This document shows positions 6,594-12,730 of a DNA stretch of 13,060 nucleotides, one piece after another (the first letter of the stretch is position 1; each line of letters opens with the position of its first letter). The position numbers and the translations under genes are program-made. Source of the DNA: an uncultured Lachnospiraceae bacterium (lineage in GTDB: Bacteria; Bacillota_A; Clostridia; Lachnospirales; Lachnospiraceae); the NCBI GenBank assembly GCA_947178085.1, contig CAMWWS010000035.1, forward strand, positions 1-13,060, in the 5' to 3' direction. The notes under the pieces were generated by a model. It was not told the DNA's origin. It searched no databases and was given only the letters and a program-made list of their open reading frames with translations.

Positions 6594-7166
6594 GTGAAAA
6601 AAAATTCAAATGGGATTAAAATTGCCATCATTGGAGTAATTCTGGCAGTGCTTGTGGTTGGATATTTTTATTATCTGTCCAATAAGACTAAAGAAACGAA
6701 GGAAGAAGTAGTTGAATCCACGTTAGTACAGGCAACATTGGTGCGGGATTTGGACAAAAATTATCCGCCTACGCCGAAAGAAGTCGTGAAGTATTTCAAT
6801 GAACTGGCCAGATGCCTGTATAATGAGAAATACACAGACGATGAGTTTAATGAACTGGCAATAAAGGTGATGGGACTTTATGATGATGAATTGAATGACA
6901 ATAATCCGCTTATTCAATATCTGGAGGATTTGGAAAAGGATATCAGTGGATTTAAAGCATTAGATCAGTCTATTTCTTCTTATTCATTGCCTGCGAGCAC
7001 GGAAGTAGAATTTTTTGATGAAGGTGACAGCTCCTGCGCCAGACTTTACTGCAATTATAACATCAGGAAGGGAACGACGAAGTTCTATAGTGATGTAGTG
7101 TTTATATTACGTCAGGATGAAAATAAACGCTGGAAAATTCTCGGATGGGAAGAAAGCAAAAATTGA
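6594..7166 (+). CDS. Membrane-anchored extracytoplasmic protein of unknown function (possibly DUF6715)
   Basis: 190 residues from GTG 6594. A short basic N-terminus (MKKNSNGIK) precedes one hydrophobic helix (about 9-28, ending GYFYYLSN). There is no lipobox cysteine and no clear cleavage site, so it is probably an anchored rather than released protein. The rest is soluble and acidic: a linker (KETKEEVVES), a helical region with RDLDKNYPPTPKEVVKYFNELARCLYNE, and a C-terminal strand-rich part ending in W-K-I-LGWEESKN. The pattern of one membrane helix plus NYPPTP..VVKY resembles proteins I remember as DUF6715 in Lachnospiraceae; this is recall, not a search. Its fold near the C-terminus (duplex strands around ARLYCNYNIRKGT) could be NTF2-like. 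It sits 35 bp after rnz and 9 bp before tsaD, so it is cotranscribed with both. Confidence 0.75.
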   Translation: MKKNSNGIKIAIIGVILAVLVVGYFYYLSNKTKETKEEVVESTLVQATLVRDLDKNYPPTPKEVVKYFNELARCLYNEKYTDDEFNELAIKVMGLYDDELNDNNPLIQYLEDLEKDISGFKALDQSISSYSLPASTEVEFFDEGDSSCARLYCNYNIRKGTTKFYSDVVFILRQDENKRWKILGWEESKN

Positions 7167-7175
7167 AAAAGGAAT

Positions 7176-8219
7176 ATGGGTTTTTATATGGAAAAGGAAG
7201 ATGTGCTGATTCTGGCAATTGAGAGCTCATGTGATGAAACGGCAGCGGCGGTTGTGAAGAATGGCAGAGAGGTTTTATCTAATATAATATCTTCGCAGAT
7301 TGCATTACATACTGTGTATGGCGGCGTTGTGCCTGAAATTGCGTCCAGAAAACACATTGAGAAAATCAATCAGGTTATTGAAGCCGCTTTAAAGGAAGCA
7401 AATGTTACATTGAAGGATATTACCGCTATCGCTGTAACTTACGGACCGGGGTTGGTCGGAGCTCTGTTAGTCGGAGTATCTACGGCGAAAGCAATCAGTC
7501 TTGCGTCGGGGATTCCGTTAATAGGGGTTCATCACATTGAGGGACATATAAACGCTAATTATATTGAGAATAAAGAACTAGAACCGCCATATATCTGTCT
7601 GGTGGTATCCGGAGGACATTCCCATCTGGTAGTTGTTAAAGATTACGGTGAATATGAGATTCTGGGAAAAACAAGAGACGATGCTGCAGGCGAGGCGTTT
7701 GATAAGGTGGCAAGGGCAATCGGGCTGGGATATCCCGGAGGACCTAAGATTGACAAGGTATCTAAGGAGGGAAATGCAGACGCAATTCATTTTCCACGGG
7801 CAAAGGTTGTGGATTCAGTCTATGATTTCAGCTTCAGCGGTTTGAAATCAGCGGTTCTCAACTACCTGAATTCATGTGAAATGAAGGGGATTCCTGTCTG
7901 TCAGGCAGATGTGGCGGCTTCTTTCCAGAAAGCCGTAGTAGATGTACTGGTGGAACATTCCATGAGTGCAATAGAAGAATACGGGCTGCGTAAATTTGCT
8001 ATTGCAGGCGGCGTAGCTTCCAATACATCTTTGCGTGAAGCGTTTGTAAGGGAGTGCAGTGCGAGAAAAATAGAATTCTACTGCCCATCTCCGATTTTTT
8101 GTACAGATAATGCTGCGATGATAGGAGTGGCAGGGTATTATGAATACCGTAAAGGAGTGCGTCATGGCTATGATTTGAATGCCGTGCCTAACCTGAGATT
8201 GGGAGATAATTATGAATAA
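7176..8219 (+). CDS. tsaD: tRNA N6-adenosine threonylcarbamoyltransferase TsaD
   Basis: 347 residues from ATG 7176; an in-frame ATG at 7188 ([17 protein letters not shown]) is equally possible, since the AAGGA at 7169-7173 is too near the first and rather far from the second. The protein is a Kae1/TsaD ASKHA-fold enzyme that transfers the threonylcarbamoyl group from TC-AMP to A37 of ANN-decoding tRNAs, in complex with TsaB and TsaE. Diagnostic features are [11 protein letters not shown], the metal-binding HHIEGH (H120, H124), the SGGHSHL phosphate loop, [22 protein letters not shown], the AGGVASN nucleotide motif (277-283) and D311 in CTDNAAMIG. Nothing is missing, so it should be active. 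The product overlaps ispD by 8 bp. Confidence 0.96.
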   Translation: MGFYMEKEDVLILAIESSCDETAAAVVKNGREVLSNIISSQIALHTVYGGVVPEIASRKHIEKINQVIEAALKEANVTLKDITAIAVTYGPGLVGALLVGVSTAKAISLASGIPLIGVHHIEGHINANYIENKELEPPYICLVVSGGHSHLVVVKDYGEYEILGKTRDDAAGEAFDKVARAIGLGYPGGPKIDKVSKEGNADAIHFPRAKVVDSVYDFSFSGLKSAVLNYLNSCEMKGIPVCQADVAASFQKAVVDVLVEHSMSAIEEYGLRKFAIAGGVASNTSLREAFVRECSARKIEFYCPSPIFCTDNAAMIGVAGYYEYRKGVRHGYDLNAVPNLRLGDNYE

Positions 8220-8928
8220 AGAAAAAAAGACAGTGGCCGTGGTACTGGCAGCAGGACAGGGCAAGAGGATGCACAGCAATGTGCAGAAGCAATACCTGCT
8301 GTTACAGGACAAACCGGTCATTTATTATGCGCTGAAAACATTTCAGGATAGCTTTATCGATGAAATCATACTCGTAACAGGTAAGGGCGAGGAGGATTAT
8401 TGTCAAAATGAAATTGTGGAGAAATATCATTTTTTCAAAGTAAAGAAAATAGTTGCCGGCGGCAGGGAAAGATATCATTCCGTGGCTAATGGGCTAAATG
8501 CCATTGAAGGAGAGGGATATGTTTTTATCCATGATGGGGCGCGGCCTTTTGTGACGGAAGAAATATTGCTGAGAGCTTATGATGCGGTAAAAGAATATCG
8601 TGCCTGCGTAGTTGGAATGCCGGTTAAGGATACGATTAAGATAGTGGACGAGAACCGGTTTACGAAGATGACTCCGAACAGGGAAACCATTTGGCAGATT
8701 CAGACTCCGCAAGTCTTCGACATAAAGCTTGCTAAGGAGGCTTACGACAGGCTGCTTGAAAAGGAAGAAGAACTTAAAGAAAAAGGTATACGAATCACAG
8801 ATGACGCTATGGTGGTCGAGACTTTGCTGCAGTATCCTGTCAAATTGGTAGAAGGCTCTTACGAAAACATTAAGATTACAACGCCAGAGGACTTGGACAT
8901 CGCATGTTATTTAATTGCGGGCAGTTAA
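8212..8928 (+). CDS. ispD: 2-C-methyl-D-erythritol 4-phosphate cytidylyltransferase IspD
   Basis: 238 residues, a standard length. IspD joins CTP and MEP to give CDP-ME, an early step of the MEP (non-mevalonate) isoprenoid pathway. The nucleotide-binding signature LAAGQGKRM is at 12-20, with QKQY (25-28) supplying a conserved lysine. Then come the [11 protein letters not shown] loop (81-91), HDGARPFVT (107-115), MPVKDTIK (136-143), the [11 protein letters not shown] segment (157-167) and TDDA near 200, all typical of IspD rather than the sugar or TarI-type cytidylyltransferases. TarI homologues are close, so a small doubt remains. GGGAG lies 6 nt before the ATG, inside the end of tsaD, and the genes overlap by 8 bp, so translation is coupled. 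No clear terminator follows. Confidence 0.92.
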   Translation: MNKEKKTVAVVLAAGQGKRMHSNVQKQYLLLQDKPVIYYALKTFQDSFIDEIILVTGKGEEDYCQNEIVEKYHFFKVKKIVAGGRERYHSVANGLNAIEGEGYVFIHDGARPFVTEEILLRAYDAVKEYRACVVGMPVKDTIKIVDENRFTKMTPNRETIWQIQTPQVFDIKLAKEAYDRLLEKEEELKEKGIRITDDAMVVETLLQYPVKLVEGSYENIKITTPEDLDIACYLIAGS

Positions 8929-8972
8929 TATTTGAAAAGATTTTGGGAATTGATTCGAGTGGATTGTAGAAA

Positions 8973-8988
8973 AAGTGATATATTTGTA
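8973..8988 (+). promoter_or_regulatory. Operator-like repeat O1 (GTGATATATTTGTA)
   Basis: GTGATATATTTGTA at 8975-8988 recurs exactly at 9017-9030, 42 bp away, about four helical turns, so both copies face the same side of the DNA. O1 lies just upstream of the -35 box of the DUF3796 promoter. Confidence 0.5.
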
Positions 8989-8997
8989 TCTTTTCTA

Positions 8998-9026
8998 TTG
9001 ACATAGACAATGCGATGTGATATATT
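8998..9026 (+). promoter_or_regulatory. Sigma-A promoter of the DUF3796-XRE genes
   Basis: A consensus -35 TTGACA (8998-9003) is followed 17 bp later by TATATT (9021-9026), one base off the consensus -10. The -10 box lies inside the second operator-like repeat, so a bound repressor would block RNA polymerase. Confidence 0.75.
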
Positions 9027-9055
9027 TGTAACAACAAGAGATAAATACATCACAT
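9015..9055 (+). promoter_or_regulatory. Operator-like repeats O2 and O3 (inverted pair)
   Basis: ATGTGATATATTT (9015-9027) faces AAATACATCACAT (9043-9055), an inverted repeat with one mismatch in 13 and a 15-bp gap. O2 covers the -10 box and O3 ends 1 nt before the ribosome binding site at 9057. The XRE protein encoded two genes downstream is the obvious candidate ligand, by inference only. Confidence 0.55.
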
Positions 9056-9069
9056 TGGAGGTCGAAAAT

Positions 9070-9738
9070 ATGAAAAAGAGTAATACAAAATTCACTATTC
9101 TTTTGGGCGTGATATGCGTCCTGCTTTTAGCAGTATCTACATGGTACAGCATAGCATTTAATGAATCGAGGCTTGTTACACCGACAGAGTTGTCAGAATA
9201 TACATTCCGCATGCAGGATTTGCCTATGATTATTTCTGTGACGATTTTTGCCTTGTATATTCTATATCTTTTTGCATTGATGTTACGGGCTGTAATTGCA
9301 AACAAGCGCCGAGAAGCAATCGTAAACTCTACCAGAACAATAAGCCCTAAAATGGGATTCCTGGGATTTTTAGGTTTCGCCGGATTTTTGGGGTTCTGGA
9401 CTTACAGTATGGATAAAATTATTTTTCCGTTTGTGTTCTTCATGTTTTTTGGGTATTTTGGATTTTTCTATGAAGGAAAAATGTCAAATACTTTTATGGA
9501 CGAACGATACAAAGAAAACAAAATTAAAGCTCATTTGACAGCGGATAAAACTGCTTTAGCAATTATTTTTCTCGCGATGCTTATTCTTGGACAGGGGATG
9601 TTCATGGGGAATCCGGAATATACACTGATTGCTCTTATCATTGTTATATCGCTTTCCATAGCACTTGAAGTATTCCTTAGCGAATATTTGTTGTATCGTT
9701 ATGACTATGATGAACAGTTGGAAGAAAGCGAGGAATAA
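9070..9738 (+). CDS. DUF3796 family membrane protein
   Basis: 222 residues from ATG 9070. The frame is open to 9010, but that ATG lies inside the promoter, while GGAGG at 9057-9061 fits the 9070 start. Hydrophobic segments are near 8-28, 54-76, 117-135, 163-181 and 183-203. The core between the second and third contains [14 protein letters not shown] (96-109), a Gly-Phe repeat that marks DUF3796, followed by [15 protein letters not shown] and an acidic/basic MDERYKENK patch. The C-terminus is acidic ([11 protein letters not shown]). The family's function is unknown; in Firmicutes it is often found with a small XRE regulator, and here the XRE gene starts 2 bp after its stop. It could be a membrane sensor or a target of the regulator, but nothing in the sequence shows catalysis. 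Confidence 0.82.
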   Translation: MKKSNTKFTILLGVICVLLLAVSTWYSIAFNESRLVTPTELSEYTFRMQDLPMIISVTIFALYILYLFALMLRAVIANKRREAIVNSTRTISPKMGFLGFLGFAGFLGFWTYSMDKIIFPFVFFMFFGYFGFFYEGKMSNTFMDERYKENKIKAHLTADKTALAIIFLAMLILGQGMFMGNPEYTLIALIIVISLSIALEVFLSEYLLYRYDYDEQLEESEE

Positions 9739-9740
9739 AA

Positions 9741-9941
9741 GTGCCGGACTTTGAATGCAGATTGAAAAAGTACAGACAGATGAAAGACCTGACGCAAGAG
9801 CAGTTGGCAGTGCAGGTAGGCGTACGACGGGAAACAATTATGCGCTTAGAGAAGGCGCAATACAATCCTTCTCTAAAATTAGCGATTGATATTGCCAGAG
9901 CTGTTGATACGCCTATCGAGGAGATATTTATTTTTGATTAA
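9741..9941 (+). CDS. Small XRE-family helix-turn-helix transcriptional regulator
   Basis: 66 residues starting at GTG 9741, 2 bp after the DUF3796 stop; a GCGAGGA site in the end of that gene serves as ribosome binding site. Nearly the whole protein is one HTH_3 domain: [20 protein letters not shown] (17-36) contains the helix-turn-helix, followed by [19 protein letters not shown] and IEEIFIFD. It has no ligand or dimerisation domain beyond the HTH, as in the compact YozG/Cro-like regulators. It probably dimerises and represses its own promoter, where three matching half-site-like repeats lie (8973-9055). A role in directly controlling the methyltransferase genes downstream is possible but not shown. 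Confidence 0.9.
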   Translation: MPDFECRLKKYRQMKDLTQEQLAVQVGVRRETIMRLEKAQYNPSLKLAIDIARAVDTPIEEIFIFD

Positions 9942-9991
9942 TTTTATTAAGGCAAGGGATTAATACAAAGAATGCAGATATGGAGGCAGCT

Positions 9992-10714
9992 ATGGAAGAA
10001 GTATATAAAAAAATTGAAAGAAATGTAGATTCATTAGTTGAGGCAGGCGCAGACTGGACTCAATGCGCGGCACATGAAGATATTGCAGCTGCCAGGAATG
10101 GAAAAATAAAGCTGAAATTGTCCGGCAATAGGGAAACACCGCCGGAATGGCTGATAAATCCGGCTGCGGATAAAAAAGTATTATGTCTGGCGGGAGCAGG
10201 CGGATTACAAGGACCAATTCTTGCAGCGGCAGGATATAATGTAACGGTTTTGGATATTTCTGATCAGATGTTGGAAAAAGACAGGTTTATTGCCCGAAAA
10301 GAAGGATTAGAGATTGAAACTGTACATGGAAATATGTGTGATATGAGCATGTTTGACGATGACCGGTTTGATATGATCATTAATCCGCCGTCAATGATGT
10401 ATGTCCCTGATGTAGCTCCGGTTATGAAAGAGTGCTATAGAGTTTTGAAAAAAGATGGAGTCTTTATTTATATAGCTCCAAGTCCTGTAAATTATTATTG
10501 TGATTATGACGAAGAGGGCGGATTTTATAAATTCTGTAATCGAATGCCATATAAGTCGTATGAACATGATGAGAGCGGTTGGATAGAATTTGGACATACA
10601 ATGGAAGATTATCTTGGAAAAACGATTGAGGCAGGGTTCAAAATCACAGGATATTATGAAGACCAATACGAAGATATTACGGAATTATGGTTCTGTGTAA
10701 GGGCTGTAAAGTGA
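9992..10714 (+). CDS. Class I SAM-dependent methyltransferase A
   Basis: 240 residues from ATG 9992, preferred over the in-frame ATG at 9980 because GGAGG lies within 9982-9987, 5-6 nt upstream of 9992. The N-terminus (about 1-50) contains GADWTQCAAHEDI.AAR and a Pro-rich PPEWL, as in a family of uncharacterised small methyltransferases. The SAM motif I is VLCLAGAGGLQGPIL, motif II ends VLDISDQML, and the motif IV region is DMIINPPSMMYVPDV, with a PPS that is unusual compared with the HPVS of relatives I remember. EFGHTMEDYLG and GFKITGYYED end the protein as in that family. The substrate is unknown: it could be a small molecule. It follows the XRE gene by 50 bp and precedes methyltransferase B by 53 bp. 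Confidence 0.85.
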   Translation: MEEVYKKIERNVDSLVEAGADWTQCAAHEDIAAARNGKIKLKLSGNRETPPEWLINPAADKKVLCLAGAGGLQGPILAAAGYNVTVLDISDQMLEKDRFIARKEGLEIETVHGNMCDMSMFDDDRFDMIINPPSMMYVPDVAPVMKECYRVLKKDGVFIYIAPSPVNYYCDYDEEGGFYKFCNRMPYKSYEHDESGWIEFGHTMEDYLGKTIEAGFKITGYYEDQYEDITELWFCVRAVK

Positions 10715-10751
10715 ATCGAACCTGACTGCAGTGAATTTGACAGACCGTGAT

Positions 10752-10760
10752 GGAGGAGGA
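10752..10760 (+). promoter_or_regulatory. Ribosome binding site that decides the methyltransferase B start
   Basis: GGAGGAGGA lies 7 nt before ATG 10768. The in-frame GTG 10747 and ATG 10750 lie at or before this site and so cannot be the start. Confidence 0.75.
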
Positions 10761-10767
10761 AATACAT

Positions 10768-11526
10768 ATGGCGAGTGTGTATGACAGAGCAGATATTTAT
10801 GATCTGATAGAGGATGAAAGTCGGTATAATGTATACAAAGAGCATTGGAAACATATATTGGAGAATCGGCATATAGAGACACTTCTGGATGTAAGTATCG
10901 GTTCAGGCAATGTTACGTTACCGTTGGCAGATTTAGGCGTTTCTTTGTCGGGTTCGGATTTAAGTAAGTCAATGCTGGAAAATTGCAGAAAAAAGGCTGA
11001 TGCAAGAAACATTGATGTGGAATTGCAATGTTGTGACTTCAGAACTGTGGCGAGTCGGTTCACGGAAAAATTTGATTGTGTTGCCAGCACAGGTAATTCT
11101 CTGCCATATGTGAGCAATGAGGATGTTCTCAAGACCTTAGAGCAGATGGATTCATTGGTTAAATCGGGCGGTTATTTATATTTTGATATAAGAAATTGGG
11201 ATAAGGTTCTAAGGGACAGAAATCGTTTTTATTTATATAACCCATTTTTTGACGGGGATACAAGGATTAATTTGATACAGGTATGGGATTATCATGAGGA
11301 TGATACAATGACATTCAATCTTCTGTATACTTTTGAAAAAGAAAATAAGATATTTCAAAAGGAACATTTTGAAGAACATTATATTCCTGTATCCCAAACA
11401 ATATTACTGGATAAACTGCAGAAAATGGGTTATGAAAATATTGAAGTAATGAATTTTCCGTCATATTTTAAAAATATTGACATTAATGAGACGGACTGGT
11501 ATTGTGTGATAGCAAGAAAAAGGTAA
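10768..11526 (+). CDS. Class I SAM-dependent methyltransferase B
   Basis: 252 residues from ATG 10768. The N-terminus MASVYDRADIYDLIEDE fits small-molecule methyltransferases that begin with a Tyr-rich cap. Motif I is LLDVSIGSGNVTLPLADLG (about 39-57), with the second-strand acidic residue in LSGSDLSKSML and CDFR as motif III; STGNSLPYV corresponds to motif IV. The C-terminal half is aromatic and acidic (YHEDDTMTFNLLYTFE) and ends NETDWYCVIARKR, a substrate-binding cap of unknown specificity. It is not a paralogue of methyltransferase A beyond the Rossmann fold, so the pair probably has different substrates. No terminator follows; the tRNA-Ser promoter begins 17 bp after its stop. Confidence 0.83.
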   Translation: MASVYDRADIYDLIEDESRYNVYKEHWKHILENRHIETLLDVSIGSGNVTLPLADLGVSLSGSDLSKSMLENCRKKADARNIDVELQCCDFRTVASRFTEKFDCVASTGNSLPYVSNEDVLKTLEQMDSLVKSGGYLYFDIRNWDKVLRDRNRFYLYNPFFDGDTRINLIQVWDYHEDDTMTFNLLYTFEKENKIFQKEHFEEHYIPVSQTILLDKLQKMGYENIEVMNFPSYFKNIDINETDWYCVIARKR

Positions 11527-11542
11527 TTCTTGAAAAAAGCAG

Positions 11543-11571
11543 TTGACACTAATATTCTTTTTTGCTAAAAT
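11543..11571 (+). promoter_or_regulatory. Sigma-A promoter of the tRNA-Ser pair
   Basis: Perfect -35 TTGACA (11543-11548), a 17-bp spacer and -10 TAAAAT (11566-11571). The start would be near 11578, giving a ~33-nt leader before the tRNA. Confidence 0.8.
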
Positions 11572-11581
11572 AATTTGTGCG

Positions 11582-11597
11582 CTGACTGAAAAGTCAG
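11582..11597 (+). other. Leader hairpin before tRNA-Ser(UGA)
   Basis: CTGACT GAAA AGTCAG forms a 6-bp stem with a GNRA tetraloop, 14 nt before the mature 5' end. It may help processing by RNase P or protect the 5' end; both are guesses. Confidence 0.5.
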
Positions 11598-11610
11598 GTA
11601 AAACAAATAT

Positions 11611-11696
11611 GGAGAGGTATCGAAGTGGTCATAACGAGGCGGTCTTGAAAACCGTTTGTCCGCAAGGGCGCGTGGGTTCGAATCCCACCCTCTCCG
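11611..11696 (+). tRNA. tRNA-Ser (anticodon UGA)
   Basis: Acceptor arms GGAGAGG (11611-11617) and CCTCTCC (11689-11695) pair fully, with G as the discriminator base at 11696 as required for serine. The anticodon loop CTTGAAA gives TGA, reading UCA and other UCN codons. A variable arm (TTTGTCCGCAAGGGCGC) confirms the class II fold, and GTGGG-TTCGAAT-CCCAC is the T arm. CCA is not encoded (TTGG follows), so maturation needs RNase Z and CCA-adding enzyme. The length is 86 nt. Confidence 0.96.
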
Positions 11697-11824
11697 TTGG
11701 AGATAATTTCTCCATTGAATGTGGCTGTTTTTGAAGACACTTCTATGGAGATTTATTTAACATAAGGATGACTCGCGAAGCATGGCATCCGTTGTTTATA
11801 TTGACAGCGATATCAGCTATATTT
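11697..11824 (+). other. Spacer between the two tRNA-Ser genes, with alternative hairpins
   Basis: No gene. TCTCC at 11709-11713 can pair either with GGAGA at 11699-11703 (5-nt loop) or, as TCTCCAT, with ATGGAGA at 11745-11751 (29-nt loop). No strong T-tract follows either one. TTGACA at 11801-11806 lacks a -10 at a proper distance, so tRNA-Ser(GGA) is most simply transcribed from the promoter at 11543. Confidence 0.5.
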
Positions 11825-11914
11825 GGAGAAGTACCCAAGTTGGCCGAAGGGACACCCCTGGAAAGGGTGCAGGTCGTTAATAGCGGCGCGAGGGTTCAAA
11901 TCCCTCCTTCTCCG
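11825..11914 (+). tRNA. tRNA-Ser (anticodon GGA)
   Basis: Acceptor arms GGAGAAG (11825-11831) and CTTCTCC (11907-11913) pair fully, with discriminator G at 11914. The anticodon stem CACCC/GGGTG encloses CTGGAAA, anticodon GGA, reading UCC and UCU. The long variable arm and GAGGG-TTCAAAT-CCCTC T arm are those of serine tRNA. CCA is not encoded. The length is 90 nt. With the UGA isoacceptor it covers all or most UCN codons. Confidence 0.96.
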
Positions 11915-11928
11915 TCAAAAGAATGTAG

Positions 11929-11965
11929 AAAGAAGTTGATTGTTTTCAAACAATCGACTTCTTTT
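11929..11965 (+). terminator. Strong intrinsic terminator after the tRNA-Ser pair
   Basis: AAAGAAGTTGATTGTTT pairs with AAACAATCGACTTCTTT across a 2-nt gap, 17 pairs with one G-T, though the tip must open to form a loop. A T-rich stretch (TTTGACATTTA) follows. It begins 14 nt after the mature tRNA 3' end. Confidence 0.8.
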
Positions 11966-12002
11966 GACATTTATAGTAAAAAGCATGTGAGGACAATCAT
12001 TT

Positions 12003-12007
12003 AGGAG
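12003..12007 (+). promoter_or_regulatory. Ribosome binding site of the cysteine-rich gene
   Basis: AGGAG lies 7 nt before ATG 12015. No convincing promoter is seen between the tRNA terminator and this site. Confidence 0.65.
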
Positions 12008-12014
12008 CAATTAT

Positions 12015-12458
12015 ATGAATGAATTTTTTGAATGGTTAAAAGAGAACAAAATCAGTATTAACGGTAAATATAAAGGAAAACGGTGGGGCTCAGTCAACAA
12101 ATCGGAAGATGGTGATTGGCATATGCGAATATGCGTTCAATATGATGAATATTTAGAACCCTTTTTATCAAATGAATCTGTAGAAATGCAGGAACTGGTC
12201 AAAATGCGTACAGGTCATGAGGGATGTGGGAGATGTATAGACGGTAAATGTGCTTTTACCGGTTTTGATTTAGTAAATCCGACGCAAGAGCAAATTGAGT
12301 TAGCTAAAAGATTAATAAAATTTAGGATTAATGCTATTAATGACGGACGAATCCCGAAATGCAGTTATATAAAATTATCGAAACGTGGTGAAACAATCGA
12401 ACCGTGCGCTGTATGTAAGGTATGTGATCCTAAATGCAAAGCTATGAAAAAATATTAA
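12015..12458 (+). CDS. Cysteine-rich protein of unknown function
   Basis: 147 residues that I do not recognise. Nine cysteines lie at 40, 71, 74, 79, 116, 131, 134, 137 and 141. They form two clusters: CGRCIDGKC (71-79, C-x2-C-x4-C) and CAVCKVCDPKC (131-141, C-x2-C-x2-C-x3-C). The second looks like a ferredoxin-like or zinc-binding spacing; both could chelate metal. The N-terminal third is rich in aromatics and Lys (NEFFEWLKENKISINGKYKG), and the middle (PTQEQIELAKRLIKFRINAI) is a probable amphipathic helix. It has no signal peptide or membrane helix, so a cytoplasmic location is likely. It lies between a tRNA operon and an rRNA operon, without an obvious partner gene. Codon use looks like that of its neighbours, so there is no sign of recent transfer. 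Confidence 0.75.
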   Translation: MNEFFEWLKENKISINGKYKGKRWGSVNKSEDGDWHMRICVQYDEYLEPFLSNESVEMQELVKMRTGHEGCGRCIDGKCAFTGFDLVNPTQEQIELAKRLIKFRINAINDGRIPKCSYIKLSKRGETIEPCAVCKVCDPKCKAMKKY

Positions 12459-12463
12459 TATAG

Positions 12464-12673
12464 AAATGGATAAATAGATGGAAGCAGGAGAGGCGGTTAC
12501 TATTTTTTCAAAGACAGTCCTATATTAATGAAGAATCCGGGTACAGTGTGGTAAACGACTGGAGATTAAAAGAGATAACGGAAGAAAAGTTCGTAGACGC
12601 TTACTATGAAATGACAGGGTTTGACTTTTTGAAGAGAATTCGAATTTCTTATCCGTATGAATTAAAAAAATAA
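12464..12673 (+). pseudogene. Broken or truncated open frame with protein-like content
   Basis: The frame is open from 12464 to the TAA at 12671-12673. It reads protein-like (VVNDWRLKEITEEKFVDAYY, then MTGFDFLKRIRISYPYELKK) but has no ATG or good start; the TAG at 12461 closes it upstream. The best in-frame start is GTG 12548 with a poor ribosome binding site (41 residues). Another frame starts at ATG 12478 (MEAGEAVTIFSK...) and would join the long frame if one T were lost from the T6 run at 12503-12508. It is either a frameshifted gene of about 64 codons, a sequencing error in the homopolymer, or a gene remnant. I do not recognise the product. Confidence 0.35.
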
Positions 12674-12693
12674 ATAAAAAAGTTAAAAAAATA
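12662..12693 (+). promoter_or_regulatory. A/T-rich UP-like tract before the rRNA promoter
   Basis: Almost only A and T (runs of A with TAAATAAAAAAG inside) directly upstream of the -35 box at 12696, as expected for a binding site of the RNA polymerase alpha C-terminal domains. Confidence 0.55.
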
Positions 12694-12695
12694 CC

Positions 12696-12724
12696 TTGAC
12701 GAAGTATAGTGGTTATGATAATAT
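12696..12724 (+). promoter_or_regulatory. rRNA operon promoter
   Basis: -35 TTGACG (12696-12701), 17-bp spacer, -10 TAATAT (12719-12724). The start would be near 12731, giving a ~280-nt leader before 16S rRNA. Confidence 0.78.
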
Positions 12725-12730
12725 ATTAAA

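Noticed and set aside
7872..8321. A 149-codon minus-strand open frame across the tsaD-ispD junction
   Set aside because: It lies antisense to two secure genes, is low in protein-like features and has no promoter or ribosome binding site.
9010..9069. A 20-residue N-terminal extension of the DUF3796 protein from ATG 9010
   Set aside because: That ATG lies between the -35 and -10 boxes, upstream of the transcription start; ATG 9070 has a GGAGG site.
11801..11823. TTGACA at 11801 with TATATT at 11818 as a promoter for tRNA-Ser(GGA)
   Set aside because: The spacer would be only 11 bp and the -10 would touch the tRNA 5' end.
11543..12004. Open frames running through the two tRNA-Ser genes (11543-11734 and 11768-12004)
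   Set aside because: They translate the tRNAs themselves; the tRNA folds are complete and explain the sequence.
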